Notes: generated by a model not told the origin, from the letters alone. DNA of 64,000 bases from Eupeodes corollae (GCF_945859685.1 NC_079147.1:55706946-55770945); one strand, 5' to 3'; positions 22,813 to 35,484 are shown, numbered from the stretch's first letter. Translations and numbers: made by a program.

Positions 22813-24675
22813 CTGCGGAAATACAAAAATAAAAAAGTGTTTATGTTTTGTTGGGTATTGGAAATTGTGTTGCTTTTAAAAATGTAATCAGTCTTATTTT
22901 GATGTGAAAAATGATTTTTAAATTTGAGAAAGAAAATGTAATTTATGTAGAATATTTGCAAAATTATTACACTCTCGGGTAATGCTTGCATTTCCTACTT
23001 ATCTCAAGCCACCTCAAATATTCATCCGTAAACCTATCGATCCAAATCTAGCCCAGCCAATTATTTACCTACTCAGGCATTATGACAAAGTAGCTTCACG
23101 AATAAATTTCTAAAATTCCATTCTGTTGGAACGAACTTTCGTTGGTAGAGGCAATGGCGCTTCTGGCTGCTTCCGGGAGTAACTATACACATATGTAGGT
23201 AAGGTATATCAGTGCAGTATTTCCTATATAGATTTTCCCTTGAAAAGACCATCCCTTATCTTTCCCTTGAAAGCATAACCCAGATCGACCAATTTGTTAT
23301 TGCTCTCCGCTACATAGCTGGAGCTGGAGCTGAAGCATGGATGGTTGGGTTGTTGTAATTCCGATATGCAGCATCATCATGCATGATACAAAATACCCCA
23401 GATGCTCGATGTTCCATGTTCCATGCATGATGTATAACAATCCGGCTAATGTTCTTGTTTGTCATTGCTGGAGTATGCTGGATGGCAAGCGGGCGGTTCC
23501 ACAAAATCGCTTATCATCATTTAACATCGCTCTACCTATATAGATTCTACATCGTTAGTCTTCCATGGAAATGATGATATCGTGAGATAAATTTATTGTG
23601 ATTATTCCAAAAACGATACGAAAGGCAAATGGGTGCGCAACAAAACGCAGATTTATCTTAATTTTTTTGACAGACACACACCACAGACACACGCCACATG
23701 CCACATACCACATGCCGCATGCCACCCAACCAAACCAAATCTATTAGATTTTTGTGGTCATTTAGGTTTTTATACCCTATTACTTTAAATAGGGTGATTT
23801 AAATGTGTGCGTTGGCGTTTGAAACAAGGAAAAACAAAACCATTTATAATACGACAAATAAATTGAATTTAAGATAATCTTTGAAAAACTGGCCTATCAC
23901 AATTCAAACACACAAAAAAGTGTTTAGAAAAATCATTAAGTATAGTTTTGTATATTAATGACCACGCACAGTAAGTACCTTTGGAGATTTTAAAATTTAT
24001 TCAGAAAATGTCAAGATAGATACTATCTATAACTACTTTATATAACCTTTATAAAAAAAAGGTTTCGTAATTTGTTCACAGTTAACATTTTTTTGTTTGG
24101 AATGAAATTCCATTGAAATTCTAAATAAACTGCTTGCCTAATAAATCTTATTTGAGAAATCTTATAACTAAATAAAAAAGACAGTCCAAAAGCAAAAAAC
24201 TTAGACCCAAAAGAAATATTTCTAAGATATACTCGTATTGTTGATCTGAGTACAGGGCCGAATTTAGTAAGATAGAAAATAAATGTAGGGGGATTTTGAC
24301 ATTTGCATAAATCTTGTGTCATTTTAACTTATTGATCAAGTAAAACTGAATTTTCTTCAAAGTTTTTGTAGTTTTATAAAAACAACTTTACTCAAGAAAA
24401 TCGAAAGTACTTTAAACAAGTTATGGAAAGACTTGTAATGTCCAAAAAACACGCTACAAAATTCTTAATTTCAAGGATTATCTTCAATTATGTTCTTTTT
24501 CATTCCCTAAGTTAAGAATTCCTTTTGAACTTTTCACTAAAAATAGTAGGTGACAATTTCGAATCTGATGTCGAGAGAATAAACTCAGGTGTGCTTCCGC
24601 GGCTCCGGTTTTTCTTCTAATCTATGGAACTTCTAATCTTATAAATTAGTTTTTGCTTCACTGACGAATGTTAGT
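22813..24675. other. Upstream of Gprk2 exon 2, probable first intron
   Basis: No coding exon recognised. 23680-23730 holds a short imperfect tandem array of CCACATGC/CCACATAC words. Short frames at 23310-23543 lie on both strands of the same low-complexity stretch and have no domain. Confidence 0.4.
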
Positions 24676-27015
24676 GAAATGTAAGGTCCCTTAACAGACC
24701 ACGTGCAGACGAAGAATTAGCGGAGACCCTAATATGCTATTAAGCAGACATCATCGCCATCAGGAAATACGATGGGATGGGATGGGCCGGGCAAAAAGAG
24801 TTTGAACAACTGCGATATTTACTATGGTGACTGCTACTACGAAAATCAACAGCGCTTATTTGGATGCGGCTTCGTCATTGGAGCCAGACTTAGGCTATAG
24901 GTGCATCAATGAGCTCCTCATGACCATACGCATCAAGGCTAAATTCGGCAACATTAGCCTGATATGCACGTACTCTCCCACAGAAGAGAAGGATGACAAC
25001 ACCAAAGATATGTTCCTCGAGCTCTTAGACAAAACATATAAGCAGTGTCTTAGCTAAGAAAATAAAATTATCCTGGGCGATTTTAATGCCAAGCTAGGAA
25101 GGGAAAACATCTTTGGTGGAATAATCGGGAAAACAGCCTGCACGACAACACTTTCGACAGCGGATTCAGGCATAGATTTTGCTGGCGGGAAAAAAATCAT
25201 GGTAGCCAGTACGCTTTTTCCACACCTCAACATCAACAAAGGAACTTGCAGTTCTCCAGATCAATCTACCGTCAACCAGATTGACGCCAGACATGCTTCC
25301 AGCATAATGGATGTCTGAAATTTCCGAGGAGCTAACATCGACTCGCACTACTACCTCGTGGTTGCCAAGGTAGCACTTCGGATTTCCAGACCCAAGGTAA
25401 AACAGGGAGGGGCTGGTAGAAGGTACAACGTTGAACGGCTACAATCGCCAGAGTTCTCAAAATCGTTTTCCGACCGAGTTACAAGTAACCTCTCTCGAAA
25501 TTCTTTGCGCCAACACAATGTATCGAAAACCAGTGGCAACATTGGCAAGATGCAATCAGAGAACAATGCCAAGATGCAATCAGAGAAGCCGCCTCTGATG
25601 TGCTGGGTTTTAAATAGCCACCAACAAGAAATATCGGCAGGCAAATGAACTACAGGCACTCAAAGCAGCGCTGCATAAAAGGACGATAGCTGCTCATGAG
25701 CTCTATCAGCAGAGGAGGCGAGAGGAACACCGACTTCGAGACCGAGAGTTCATGAGAATCGTGCGGTCGAAGATGTTGGGAGGTTTAAAAGCAGGAATGA
25801 AGTTCAAAAGTTTCATTAACAGGTGAAACGAAATTCACAGGTACATAAACCTAGAACCGAAGGCTAAGACGAAATTGGAAACATTATAGTGGAACCGCAG
25901 TCAATGCTTAGGATATGGAAGGACCACTTCTGCAGACTGTATAACGGCGACGAAGAACTGAATTCCGCAGGATGATCGATTCAACATAGACGACGAACGC
26001 CAACAATCCCGTCCTCCCAACTAAGACGAAGTAAAGATTGATTGTTTGGAAGAAAGTATGCCCGATGAATGGAACATCAGTATTGTTTTCCCGATCCTGA
26101 AAAAAGGAGACAATCTAAACTGCACCAACTATAGAGGAATCAGTCTACTTAACATCGCTTGAAAAATCTTCTCTGGCGTAATATGTGAACGTCTAAAGCT
26201 AATCTTCAACAACCTGATAGGTCCTTATCAGTGTGTGTTGATCAAATATTCACATTACGGCAGATCCTGGAAAAAACCCAAGAACACCAAATCGATACCC
26301 ACCATCTTTTCATCGATTTCAAGGCCGCATATGACAGCACCTATAGGGACGAGCTATATAGATCCACGTCCAGTTTTGGCATCCCTGTCAAACTCGTCCG
26401 TTTGTGCAGGATGACCATGAAGAATTCACGCTGTTCCATAAAGGTTGGAAACAACTGAACAGAACCTTTTGATGTCAAAAAGGGTTTTGGACAAGGTGAT
26501 GCGTTGTCAAGCGATTTTTTTAACATCATATTTGAAAGAATATTTCAAAAGTCTGTCCAATTACTAACATATGCTGACGACATAGTCGGAAGAACTCAGC
26601 GTGATGTCAATGAGGTTTTGTGAGTATTGTGGCACAGGCGGCAAAAATGTAGAGCGCATGGAAAGAAATGTGATCTACGGTCCCGTATGCATCGAAGGGG
26701 AGTGAAGGAAAAGATGGAACGAAGAGCTGTACGAGCTGTACAGCGACGTAGACTTAGCCAGAAAGTCAAACGATTAAGATGGTTGGGTCACGTAGAGCGC
26801 ATGGAAAGAAATGTTCTGGCCCGGAAAGTCCTCGAATCGACACCCACAGGACAGCGCAATAGAGGAAGACCGCGAATAAGGTGGCACGCTCAAGTGAAAA
26901 GTGACCTCACCCAACTTCTGGCGCGAAACTGTAGACATCTAGCTAGGGACCGAGCTAGATGAAGAAGGTTGTTGGGTGAGGCCCTAGTTCACACAGGACT
27001 GCAGCACCATCTTAA
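24676..27015 (+). mobile_element. RTE-like LINE copy 2 (endonuclease plus reverse transcriptase), decayed
   Basis: The most complete member here. The apurinic-type endonuclease is readable in pieces: SPTEEKDDNTKDMFLELLDK, then GDFNAKLGRE-like and IDARHASSIMDV sequence up to about 25370. RT pieces follow: CTNYRGISLLNIA, DQIFTLRQILEKTQEHQID and HLFIDFKAAYDSTYRDELYR at 26231-26458, and LTYADDIVGR near 26568. The C-terminal tail reads VKRLRWLGHVERMERNVLAR and GRPRIRWHAQV. Tail: CACCATCTTAAGTAAGTAAA. Many stops and frameshifts. Confidence 0.75.
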
Positions 27016-28148
27016 GTAAGTAAATCACTGACGATAGTGGCCTTAGTTTTTAATAATCGTTTTAAGATTCATATGCTTCTCCTTCGGATTTGGACTTCGA
27101 GCGACAGCAAATAATAAGCTTATTAATTTTCCACAGGATGTTTTGTAATCGGCCCGATTTGTAAAAATTGAAAATTTTGACATTTCTTAATGTTTCAAAG
27201 TACGTTTAAGATACTTTTTTCAAATAAATGTTATTATACAGATAAGGGTGGTCCCAGTAGTACGCGACCTGACGTATAGATTGCGGTTATTGTTAGAAAG
27301 AAGGACTGTGGTAGAGACCACCAACTTTATAAAGCTTAAATTTGCTGTTTGATGACGCTCTTCAATATTTGTTTCGCAGCCATCAATAAATGAATGGCAG
27401 CTCTTAGTGAATTTGTAAATATTGAAAAATGTGGTAATCTTTATGTGATACAATACTTTCATTTGAAAGTCCTCAGTCCAACCAATACCAAAGTGGAGCT
27501 AGATTCTACTTTAAGGGAGCCTGTGTCTTAGTTTACAATAGCAAAATATTGGGTAGCAGATTTTAATCGAGGTCATAGGAGCTGCAATGACGAACATCGC
27601 AGTTATCAAATAAGGTGAACACGCCAGGAAGTCCACAAAATGGTATTGGGTAACCGTTGACTGAAAATGCGCTAGCCAGCAGACATGGTTGGCATTTCAA
27701 AGAGGGCTGTACATTGCATATTGACTGCAAATATCTCATGAACCAATAACAATAGCGACTTAAATTAAATTTTATATTACATAAGCTGATGCGGTACCAA
27801 ACTAGTATAGTTTTGACCAAAAACCAATCAATCAAAAAATTTAACAACAATTTTTGTCATCCCAAATATTTTGAAAAAAATATGATTTAACCCCTAAAAT
27901 AATTGTATGCAAAGAAGAATAAGGTTTTGGACATCTAGTAAACTTTTGATAATATCAAACAGTTTTTATAAAACCAAACCTTTCCATTTCTCAAGCCGCA
28001 ATGTTTTAAGCTTGTCATTATTTTACTGTAATAGCCAATTACATTTTTCCGTTGTGTTAAATGCAGAAACTATATTTAAAGCCGTCTTACAATTTTGTCC
28101 ACTTATTGCAATGGGCAGACTTTCAAAACAAATATGCACAGGTATCAC
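27016..28148. other. Unassigned stretch before the hexamer array
   Basis: Two minus-strand frames (27220-27462 and 27563-27850) have no recognisable domain. Composition is less AT-rich than the neighbours around 27560-27720, which may mark an unrecognised old element. Confidence 0.3.
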
Positions 28149-28589
28149 CTACTCTTATTCCTATTCCTATTTCTATTCCTATTCCTATTCCTATACCTAT
28201 TCCTATTCCTGTTCCTATTCCTATTCCTATTCCTATTCCTATTCCTATTCCTATTCCTATTCCTATTCCTATTCCTATTCCTATTCCTATTCCTATTCCT
28301 ATTCCTATTCCTATTCCTATTCCTATTCCTATTCCTATTCCTATTCCTATTCCTATTCCTATTCCTATTCCTATTCCTATTCCTATTCCTATTCCTATTC
28401 CTATTCCTATTCCTATTCCTATTCCTATTCCTATTCCTATTCCTATTCCTATTCCTATTCCTATTCCTATTCCTATTCCTATTCCTATTCCTATTCCTAT
28501 TCCTATTCCTATTCCTATTCCTATTCCTATTCCTATTCCTATTCCTATTCCTGTTCACATTCCTATTCTTATTCCTATTCTCATTTTCT
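28149..28589 (+). repeat. (CCTATT)n hexanucleotide microsatellite
   Basis: About 440 bp of a CCTATT/TATTCC repeat. The core from about 28213 to 28552 is uninterrupted, some 56 units. The edges carry point variants (TTTCTATT, CTATACC, CTGTTCAC, CTTATTCC), as expected where slippage no longer homogenises. All three plus frames and one minus frame stay open across it (Ile-Pro, Tyr-Ser, Leu-Phe and Arg-Asn dipeptides), which is an artefact of the unit. It is not coding. Confidence 0.97.
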
Positions 28590-30490
28590 AAGCCCTTAAT
28601 CATTATAAGACTTTTCATAATCCCTTTGATTAAGGAACATTATAAGGAACCACTTACTTTACAACACATTAACAACTTAAAACCCTTTTCTTTCTCAATT
28701 TTAAAGAAAATCTCAATTGTCAAATAGTTTCTTTTTTTCAATTATTGGACGAATGGCATTATTAAAAAACATTACTTCAAGTTATTAAAAAATCAAAAAT
28801 TCGATTTCATGTAGCATCAAATCAAAGTGGTTAACATTATAAAGTTAACTTAGAACTTCAAGCAGGCTATAGCTCTAGGAAAAACTATTCCATGCTTGGT
28901 CAATGTACGAAGAAATGAACAATTGATTAATATTAATAATAATGTAGCTGCAGAATAACAATTAAACAATACAAAGTTTCTTTTTGGTTATCTTGAAAAA
29001 AAAGCAAAGCAAATCGGTAGAAAGGATGCAACCTTGTGGTACCTTTTAAAATTTCAACTTATCTTTTTATTTTGTTCTGCTTTTATTCTAGTCAAGCTTC
29101 ACACGACTTGGTTTACGCTGACATTTGAATTAGAAAACTTTTAAGAGACTTAAACGCAATCATCACTTATTAATGCGTGCTCTAAAAAGCTCGAGTCCAG
29201 CCCTGTGTTTGCCTTAACTTTTATAGTTATAGACCTCGAAGAACGCAATGGGAGATGAATACGCTCGCATCTATAGTTATTCATACGCATCTGGTTCTTG
29301 GAAACGACGACGACAACCACGGCAAAGACCAAAACAACAACAACTTCAACTTTAACGACGAAGACCAACGAAGTACGGCTTCAAAGCTTGAGGTGCCGTA
29401 TATTTATTTTAATTTATATTTTTTTTTCTGTTCTAACTTTGGCACATTACAGTCTATGGCAACTTGTCATTTTCATTTTTAAAACTGTGATATCTATTTG
29501 AGGTTGACACGTGACAAAAATTCGCAAATAGAAGTAACTAGCCATTTGTTTATTGACTTCGCGCGCACACTAAGTGGTGCAAGATTTTGGTTTTTGTGCG
29601 ACATCGTCGTTCGTTGGAATTTTTCTTTTTTATTTTTTTTTTTAATTTTTGGGCATGTATCTTACATATATAATATCTGTCGGCTTAAGATGTCAAAAAC
29701 AAAAAAATGGAGAAAAACTTGAAAACAAGCTGAAGCTTTGAAGATAATAATATTTTATGGATACCTTATACCTTATTGCAACTTTGCTGAATTGAAGACA
29801 AAAAACGGGGTCGCAAAATAAATTAGAAATGAAACATGCGTCAGTGTTGTGTCCAAATGAAACATTTGTTAAAATCATGTTTGCGTTTAAATTGACACAA
29901 ACATAAGACACACAAATATGCAATGGCTATAAAGTTGAAATAGAGGTTTTGAAAATTTAGCTGAAAGAAAAATAACTTCATATTTTTATTTTATGTTAAG
30001 TACATTTTTGAAATTTAATTTAAGGAGTTTCAACTACTCTTGATGTGACATACCACAAGAAGAAGAAGCATTAGAATCGAATATAAAAAGGTCTCGAATT
30101 TGACACATTGTATTGCTTCGATTTTGAAATTTCAATGGATTGCATTTAATTGACTTTTTTGCTAAGCTTCAAAAACCAGATCAAGTTTCTGAAATAATTT
30201 TTCAAAAGTTGACTGACTGAATGAAATTTCAAATTTTTGAACAATAAATTTCCATTACTTTTCAAACATTATCAAATTTTTTCCTACAAACTTCAAGTTG
30301 TCAGATTCTTTCTTTTTTTTTTAATTTAAAAGAAGACACTTTATTTCACAAATGGCGGCAAATCGTGGCTTCAATTCGGAAGACTCTTAATTAGAAAACA
30401 ATAAATATTTTAACTGAGTCAAACTCTCAAGACTAATGTGTCAAAAACACTTAAGTAGCAAGTTCCAACATACAATATTTTCACAGTTTA
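28590..30490. other. Unassigned stretch after the hexamer array
   Basis: No gene supported. An A/C-rich simple tract with ACGACGACAACCAC and ACAACAACAACTTC words lies near 29300-29370 and gives Thr- or Asn-rich chance frames. Confidence 0.35.
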
Positions 30491-30496
30491 TTAACT

Positions 30497-31330
30497 TAAG
30501 ATGGCGCTGCATCCCAGGAAGGGCCACGGGACCTTAACCAACATACGTCCCCAGCCAACTAGGTCCCAAGCTAGCTGTCTCTAGTTCCGCAAGTCAAGCT
30601 GGTTTATGTTCTCTATCACATTCGTGCGTAACCTGAGACTTGAAAGACCTTCCGGGTTGGAGCATACATAAGTAGTTGGACTTTTGACCAGGTCAGTGCC
30701 GCTGTATAGTTCGTCGTTGTATCTTCTCTTCCACTCCCGATCTGTGAAGACGGGCCAAAAATTATCCGAAGAATTTTTCTACCAAAGCATCTTAAGACGA
30801 TCTCATCTTTCTTTGACAGATTCCAAGCATCAGTGTCATGAATTAGAACCGTTAAAATGGGTCTTATTGATAGTGATTTTGCTCGCGAGAGCGCTTTACA
30901 ACTCAATTGCCTTCCAAGTCCAAAGAAGCAGCGATTAGCTATTCTTCGTTTGATTTCAACGCTGTGTCGTTGTCATCAAAGTTAAAGTGGTCCATGATGA
31001 CGTTTTGTCCAAGTCATCATTGTTCAATATCCTTTTTGATGACAGCATATACTTGGTCTTGCCCTCATTGACCACTAAACCCATCTTCATCGCTTTCGTC
31101 GCAATGCTCAAAAACGCTGCCTTGACATAACGCTTTGATCTTTCAACTGTGTCAATATCATCGGGGTATCCGAGTAATTGGATGGACCTTTGGAACATTG
31201 TGCCTCTAGTGTTAACGGTTGAGTTTTGAACAATTTTTTCCAGAACGATGTTGAAGAAGTCCCATGACAGTGCATCGCCTTCTCGTAAACCATTTTCGAC
31301 TTCAAATTCAGTGTTGTAACGTGACATTTA
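30497..31330 (-). mobile_element. RTE-like LINE copy 3 (minus strand), 5' truncated
   Basis: The reverse strand reads NTEFEVENGLREGDALSWDF, FNIVLEKIVQNS, IQLLGYPDDIDTVERSK and KMGLVVNEGKTKYMLSSK at 31327-30956, then YNDEL-like and ELARD-like tail pieces. YPDD sits where the polymerase YADD box should be, so one palm residue is changed. The 3' end reads GCGCCATCTTAAGT at about 30497. Confidence 0.72.
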
Positions 31331-31525
31331 AAAAACTATTGCTGCTTTTTGGTTGTCTTTTAAACTAAAAAGCTGATTCTACTGTCATCTGCGAAAAAGT
31401 ATATAGAACAAGAGATAGATTGTAAACATGAAAGAAATAGAGAAGGACATGCAACAGAACCCTGAGGTACACCAGAGTTTATTTTGTGGATATCAATTTA
31501 AGGATCATGAAGTAAGGCTTGAATT
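31331..31525 (-). pseudogene. CR1-like LINE reverse transcriptase fragment
   Basis: Reverse strand reads KINSGVPQGSVACPSLFLS then SIYFFADDSRISFLV. These are RT blocks with an intact FADD box, closest by eye to the family at 43959-45695. Only about 190 bp remain, next to RTE-like copy 3. Confidence 0.6.
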
Positions 31526-32450
31526 GAAAGGATTGAAAACAAATGGGAAATACAACGAAAGAAAGTGTTTTGAAAATTGAAAATTAATTTGGAATTGGAA
31601 TGATGTCAAACCTCTCCTCGAGAAATAACACGGTCACATGTGAAAATATAACATCTTCAAAGGTGAGAGCTACACAAACAGCGGCTTTTTCAAAATAAAA
31701 CCTCCATGTTTCTCAACTGAAGTCCTTATTAATTCTAAGAGAAAGAAACCCAAAAATGCCACGACCAAGTAGAGCTTCATCATCATCACTAAAATAAGCC
31801 ATGACTCGGCATTATTACCGCCATCATCAACAATTTTCAAGATATAAGAAATAATATTAAAAGCATTTAAGAACCTACTTAATAGTTAAGTTGTTTTGAA
31901 AAAGTTCTACGGATTAACTACATTAAATTTCCGTTGATATCATTTTATCTACTGCGTAAGATAATATTGAATATATTTCCATTTCAAAAGCCCAGACAAA
32001 AATATCATAAAATATTTTCATACCTTCTATTTATATCTTTATTTAGTTGGAATACCTATTTTAAATTTCAAATTTATAGGCAAATCACGTTTCGAATATA
32101 CATCAAGAATTTTATTTGACTCACAGTCTGTCGAAATAGAGCAACATAAACTACCATCGAGTAAAACAGTTGTTAGCTATCTTATAAGTCAGTTAAGTTA
32201 GGTGCTGATATATGTGTGTACCCAGCTGAACGTAGAGGTACCATAGTAAAATAAAGCTTATTATTTGCATGAGCAAGGATACCAATTCTGAAAAATATAT
32301 TCTACGCTGAAGGATTTTGGAACAATGAAAAAAGCGAAGTATATTTGCGTGATGGATGAAGATATGTAGAAAAAGGGTTACCATATTTTTTAAAAATTAG
32401 GTGTTTTTGATCCACAGTTCACAAAAATTAGAGATGTCTTGTCTCTATAT
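31526..32450. other. Unassigned stretch
   Basis: Reverse-strand sequence near 31600 could be upstream LINE sequence but is not readable. The rest is AT-rich without recognised features. Confidence 0.3.
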
Positions 32451-32451
32451 C

Positions 32452-33345
32452 TACTTTAAGAAAGGAGACCGTCTGAATTGCGCCAACTACAGAGGCATCA
32501 GTCTCCTGATCATCGTTATCAGTGTGGCCTTATACCAGGAATGTCCATTATTGACCAAACATTCACATTACGGCAGATCTTGGAAAACCCCAGGAATATC
32601 AAATCGATATTTTCCATCTCTTTATCGTTTTTAAAACCGCGTATGACAGCATCGAAAGGGAAAAACTCTACAAAGCTATGTCTAGTTTTGGCATCCGTGT
32701 CAAATTTATCCATTTGTGCAGAATGACAATGGAGAATGCAAGCTGCTCTATCAAGTCAAAAAATGTTTTAGAGAAAGCGATATGTACTGTCATGCGACTC
32801 CTTTAACATCGTTCTGGAAAGAGTTGTGGAAAACTCAACCATCAACACTAGAGGCACAATTTTCCAAAGGTCCATCCAATAACTCGAATACGCCGATGAT
32901 ATTTACATAATTGGAAGATCAAAACGATTTGTTACTGGAACGTTTTTTAGTATTGCGATGGAAGCGGAGGGCAAGACCAAGTGCCGTCAAAAAGAGACTT
33001 AGAACGACGACGTTCATCATTTCAGTTTTAATTTATGGCGTAGCGACCTGGACCCTGTCACAGAAAGATGAGAGCATCTTAGGATGCTTCTACAGATTAA
33101 AAGAATAAAAGTCCAACGACTAAGATGGCTGGGTCATGTAAATCTAGTGGACATCAACGCTCCAGCTTGGATGGTCTTCAAATCCAATTCTGAGAGACAG
33201 CGCTGTAGAGGAAGATCGCAATTTAAGTGATGCATACAGGAAGGAGAGGTTTTTAACCAACTTGGCGTGAAAAACTAGGGACCGAGCTGGCTGGAGACGC
33301 ATGTTGGTTGAAGCCCAAGTCCGTTCCGGAAGTAAGTTGTAATTT
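32452..33345 (+). mobile_element. RTE-like LINE copy 4, internally deleted
   Basis: Reads RLNCANYRGISL, IIDQTFTLRQILENPRN and FGIRVKFIHLCRMTMEN. A jump then leads to TLEAQFSKGPSNNSNTP, and the tail has VQRLRWLGHV-like sequence around 33110. The palm and thumb are collapsed and the 3' terminus is cut in CCGTTCCGGAAGTAAGT. Confidence 0.68.
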
Positions 33346-33349
33346 ATAT

Positions 33350-33860
33350 AATTAAAAGTCACTATAGAAAGCTTTCTCGCAAAGTTCATAATTCTACATT
33401 TATTAATAGTTAGACGCACACAGTTACATATACACCAATCAAGAAAACAAGAAAAGATCACATTGCAATCCTTCACAATCACGAGAATTTGCAACAGCTT
33501 TGAAAATTATAACATTGTTGGCATGAATGATGCACTTAGAGTGTTTGAACACAGACGGTAAATTCTTTAGAGTGAAATAAAAAGTATAGGGCCTAAATGA
33601 ATAATTTGTGGAATTCCAGAGTTAACTTTGAAACTTGTTTAAGTTGCAACTATTAAAAAGAACAGAGTATGACATATCTAATAAATAATATTAAAGCCAT
33701 TTTACTAATACAGTTTTCAGCTAGTTCCTTTAAAAAAGTGACGGTAAAACGATTCTATCAAAAACCGTGTTGATTTGGAGAGATCAGAGATTTAATGCTT
33801 GAAGACTTGGAATTTGTCTGTGATATTTCAAATACCTTTAGACTATAGATTGACTCTTTA
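33350..33860 (-). pseudogene. Jockey/CR1-like LINE relic (minus strand)
   Basis: Reverse-strand pieces read VNSGIPQIIHLGPILFIS (RT block near 33620) and CVRLTINKCRIMNFARKLS (33494-33340), the usual order of RT motifs. The YADD box is lost. It ends against the SINE target site at 33862. Confidence 0.5.
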
Positions 33861-33870
33861 AGTTCTTTTA

Positions 33871-34177
33871 AAAAATAAATAAATCGGGTGGCGCAACAGT
33901 CTGTTGAAAACTGTGACCTAGCGACTTACAACTCCCAACCATTCTTGTGTGCGAGTACTGTTATCAGGAATGGAGGGGACCTACATTTAAAGGCCGAATC
34001 CGAAAGGATAATTTGAGAAAACACACAAGAATTAATGTTGAAGAATTTGTCAATTCCTCGCAAGAGGCAGTACCCGTGAAAAAAAACTTTAGATGACATA
34101 AAAAGGGATCGAACCCAACACCTCTGGAATGACAGTCCAACGCAATAACCATCTTGCCACGGGTACTGCACGAGTTG
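33871..34177 (-). mobile_element. Full-length tRNA-derived SINE with 9-bp target duplication
   Basis: Read on the minus strand, the head contains a Pol III A box TGGCAAGATGG (34159-34149, one mismatch to consensus) and, 33 nt on, a perfect B box GGTTCGATCCC (34115-34105). A roughly 200-bp body follows, with GAATTGACAAATTC, ACTCGCACACAAGAATGG and GTTGCGCCACCC, and a tail of ATTTATTTATTTTTT. GTTCTTTTA flanks both sides (33862-33870 and 34178-34186), an exact 9-bp duplication that fixes the ends at 307 bp. Pol III transcription from the internal promoter is expected; movement would need a partner LINE. Confidence 0.88.
34105..34159 (-). promoter_or_regulatory. Internal Pol III A and B boxes of the SINE
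   Basis: A box at 34159-34149 and B box at 34115-34105, in the order and spacing of a tRNA gene. The surrounding bases do not form a full cloverleaf, so this is a tRNA-derived promoter and not a tRNA gene. Confidence 0.75.
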
Positions 34178-34367
34178 GTTCTTTTATCTTTAAAATAAGC
34201 CTAATGTCATGAATATCCGACAAGGTTTTAAATCTTCTCTATTATTTTTATTACTATTTAACATTTCTACCCTCTTTGATAAACCTTTTAAAATAAGAAA
34301 TGTATGAACTTTTATTAAAATAGCTTAAGTTTAATTCTAAGGGTTTTGCAAAGGTAAAACAACTTAA

Positions 34368-35117
34368 GGGGGTATTCTGGTCTAGAGACATGAATTTTAG
34401 GTAATTTTTGAAGTGCTGTAGAAAAAAGCAAGCAACAATTTTACCATACATTTTTTTATACATTATTTATTCACGTTAGAAGCATACAAAAAAAATAAAA
34501 AAGTAAAAAAAAAAATCAAAATTCCGTTAGTTATCAGTTCATGGAGTGGTGCGTCTCAAAAATTTGGTGCGTGACCATACCCAAGATTTTAACTCTCCTA
34601 GAAATCTGAAATCAAAAACTAAAAAAGATTATTAATCTACAATAATGTCGCAATGTCTGGAACTACGGAAAAGTTACAAACATTTCTTTTTACAAAATGG
34701 CGGCTGTCTAAAGAAAAATATAAAAAATTTACCATTTTTTTGAACATTCTTCGATTTGTTAAAAATATTAAAAATGAAAATTTGGGGATGGCCGTAGTTC
34801 CGGACGTAGACAAGTCCCTAAAGAAGAATCTCTTAAAATTTCAAGTAAATCGGTTCGGCAGAACCTGAGAAATCGTGGGTATCAGATTCAAAAAGACAGT
34901 TCTGAGAAAAACGCGTTTAAAGTACCCCATTATGTCTTTTGTTCTATTAGTTGCAGCCCAACCGATTTGGATGGGTGCTCAGCAAAATACTTATTTCTCC
35001 GAAAATAATTTGAATTTGGGAAAATCCTCTCGTAGACATATTCTAAAATAGTTATACTATGAAAATATGAAAAGAAAAAAAAATCGATTTTTTTAATTTC
35101 TAGACCAGAATACCCCC
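34368..35117. mobile_element. 750-bp TTAA-flanked non-autonomous DNA transposon
   Basis: Ends are the 19-bp inverted repeat GGGGGTATTCTGGTCTAGA, perfect at 34368-34386 and 35099-35117. TTAA lies immediately outside on both sides (34364-34367 and 35118-35121). TTAA targets and G-rich ends fit Kolobok or piggyBac relatives. The interior has no transposase frame; the 71-codon frame at 34653 matches nothing I know. Confidence 0.85.
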
Positions 35118-35121
35118 TTAA

Positions 35122-35480
35122 GTAGAGGATGATTTGTCTTACATTGCAATTTTTTTTATTTATAAGATAATAGGCAGAGATGGTCTAGGTATAATATTTT
35201 TAGTTGTTTTTTTTTTCGAAATTAATTAAAAAAGTACAATTCTTTTAAGTCAACTTAAGATATTTTACCACAAAACTTTTCTTGCATTTACAATTTTTAT
35301 ATTAACTAAAGATGTTTTACCATATTTACTCAATAAGAAAGAATAAGAACAAAAACAAAATTATGGTTAAACCGACCTAAGAATATCTTAGGAATATAAG
35401 TAAACGAAATTCTAGAAGCGACAATCGGCAATATAGGTATGAACATCTCCCGGAATATGTACAAAAGGTGTATGCGCACC
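35122..35480. other. Unassigned AT-rich stretch
   Basis: No feature recognised between the TTAA element and the next LINE relic. Confidence 0.35.
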
Positions 35481-35484
35481 GACA

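Noticed and set aside
27220..27850. Two minus-strand frames of 80 and 95 codons
   Set aside because: No recognisable motif and no relation between them; kept as unassigned sequence.
28149..28589. CRISPR-like regular repeat
   Set aside because: Units are six bases with no spacers, so this is a simple microsatellite; the sequence context is also eukaryotic.
27907..28727. Long open frames (157-230 codons) across the hexamer array on both strands
   Set aside because: They exist only because the six-base unit CCTATT contains no stop in most frames; the dipeptide repeats are not evidence of a gene.
29255..29501. Thr- and Asn-rich frames
   Set aside because: Products of a short ACA/AAC simple tract; no flanking conserved sequence.
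34105..34170. tRNA gene on the minus strand
   Set aside because: The A and B boxes are present but the arms do not pair into a cloverleaf, and a SINE body and tail follow, with a 9-bp duplication around the whole unit.
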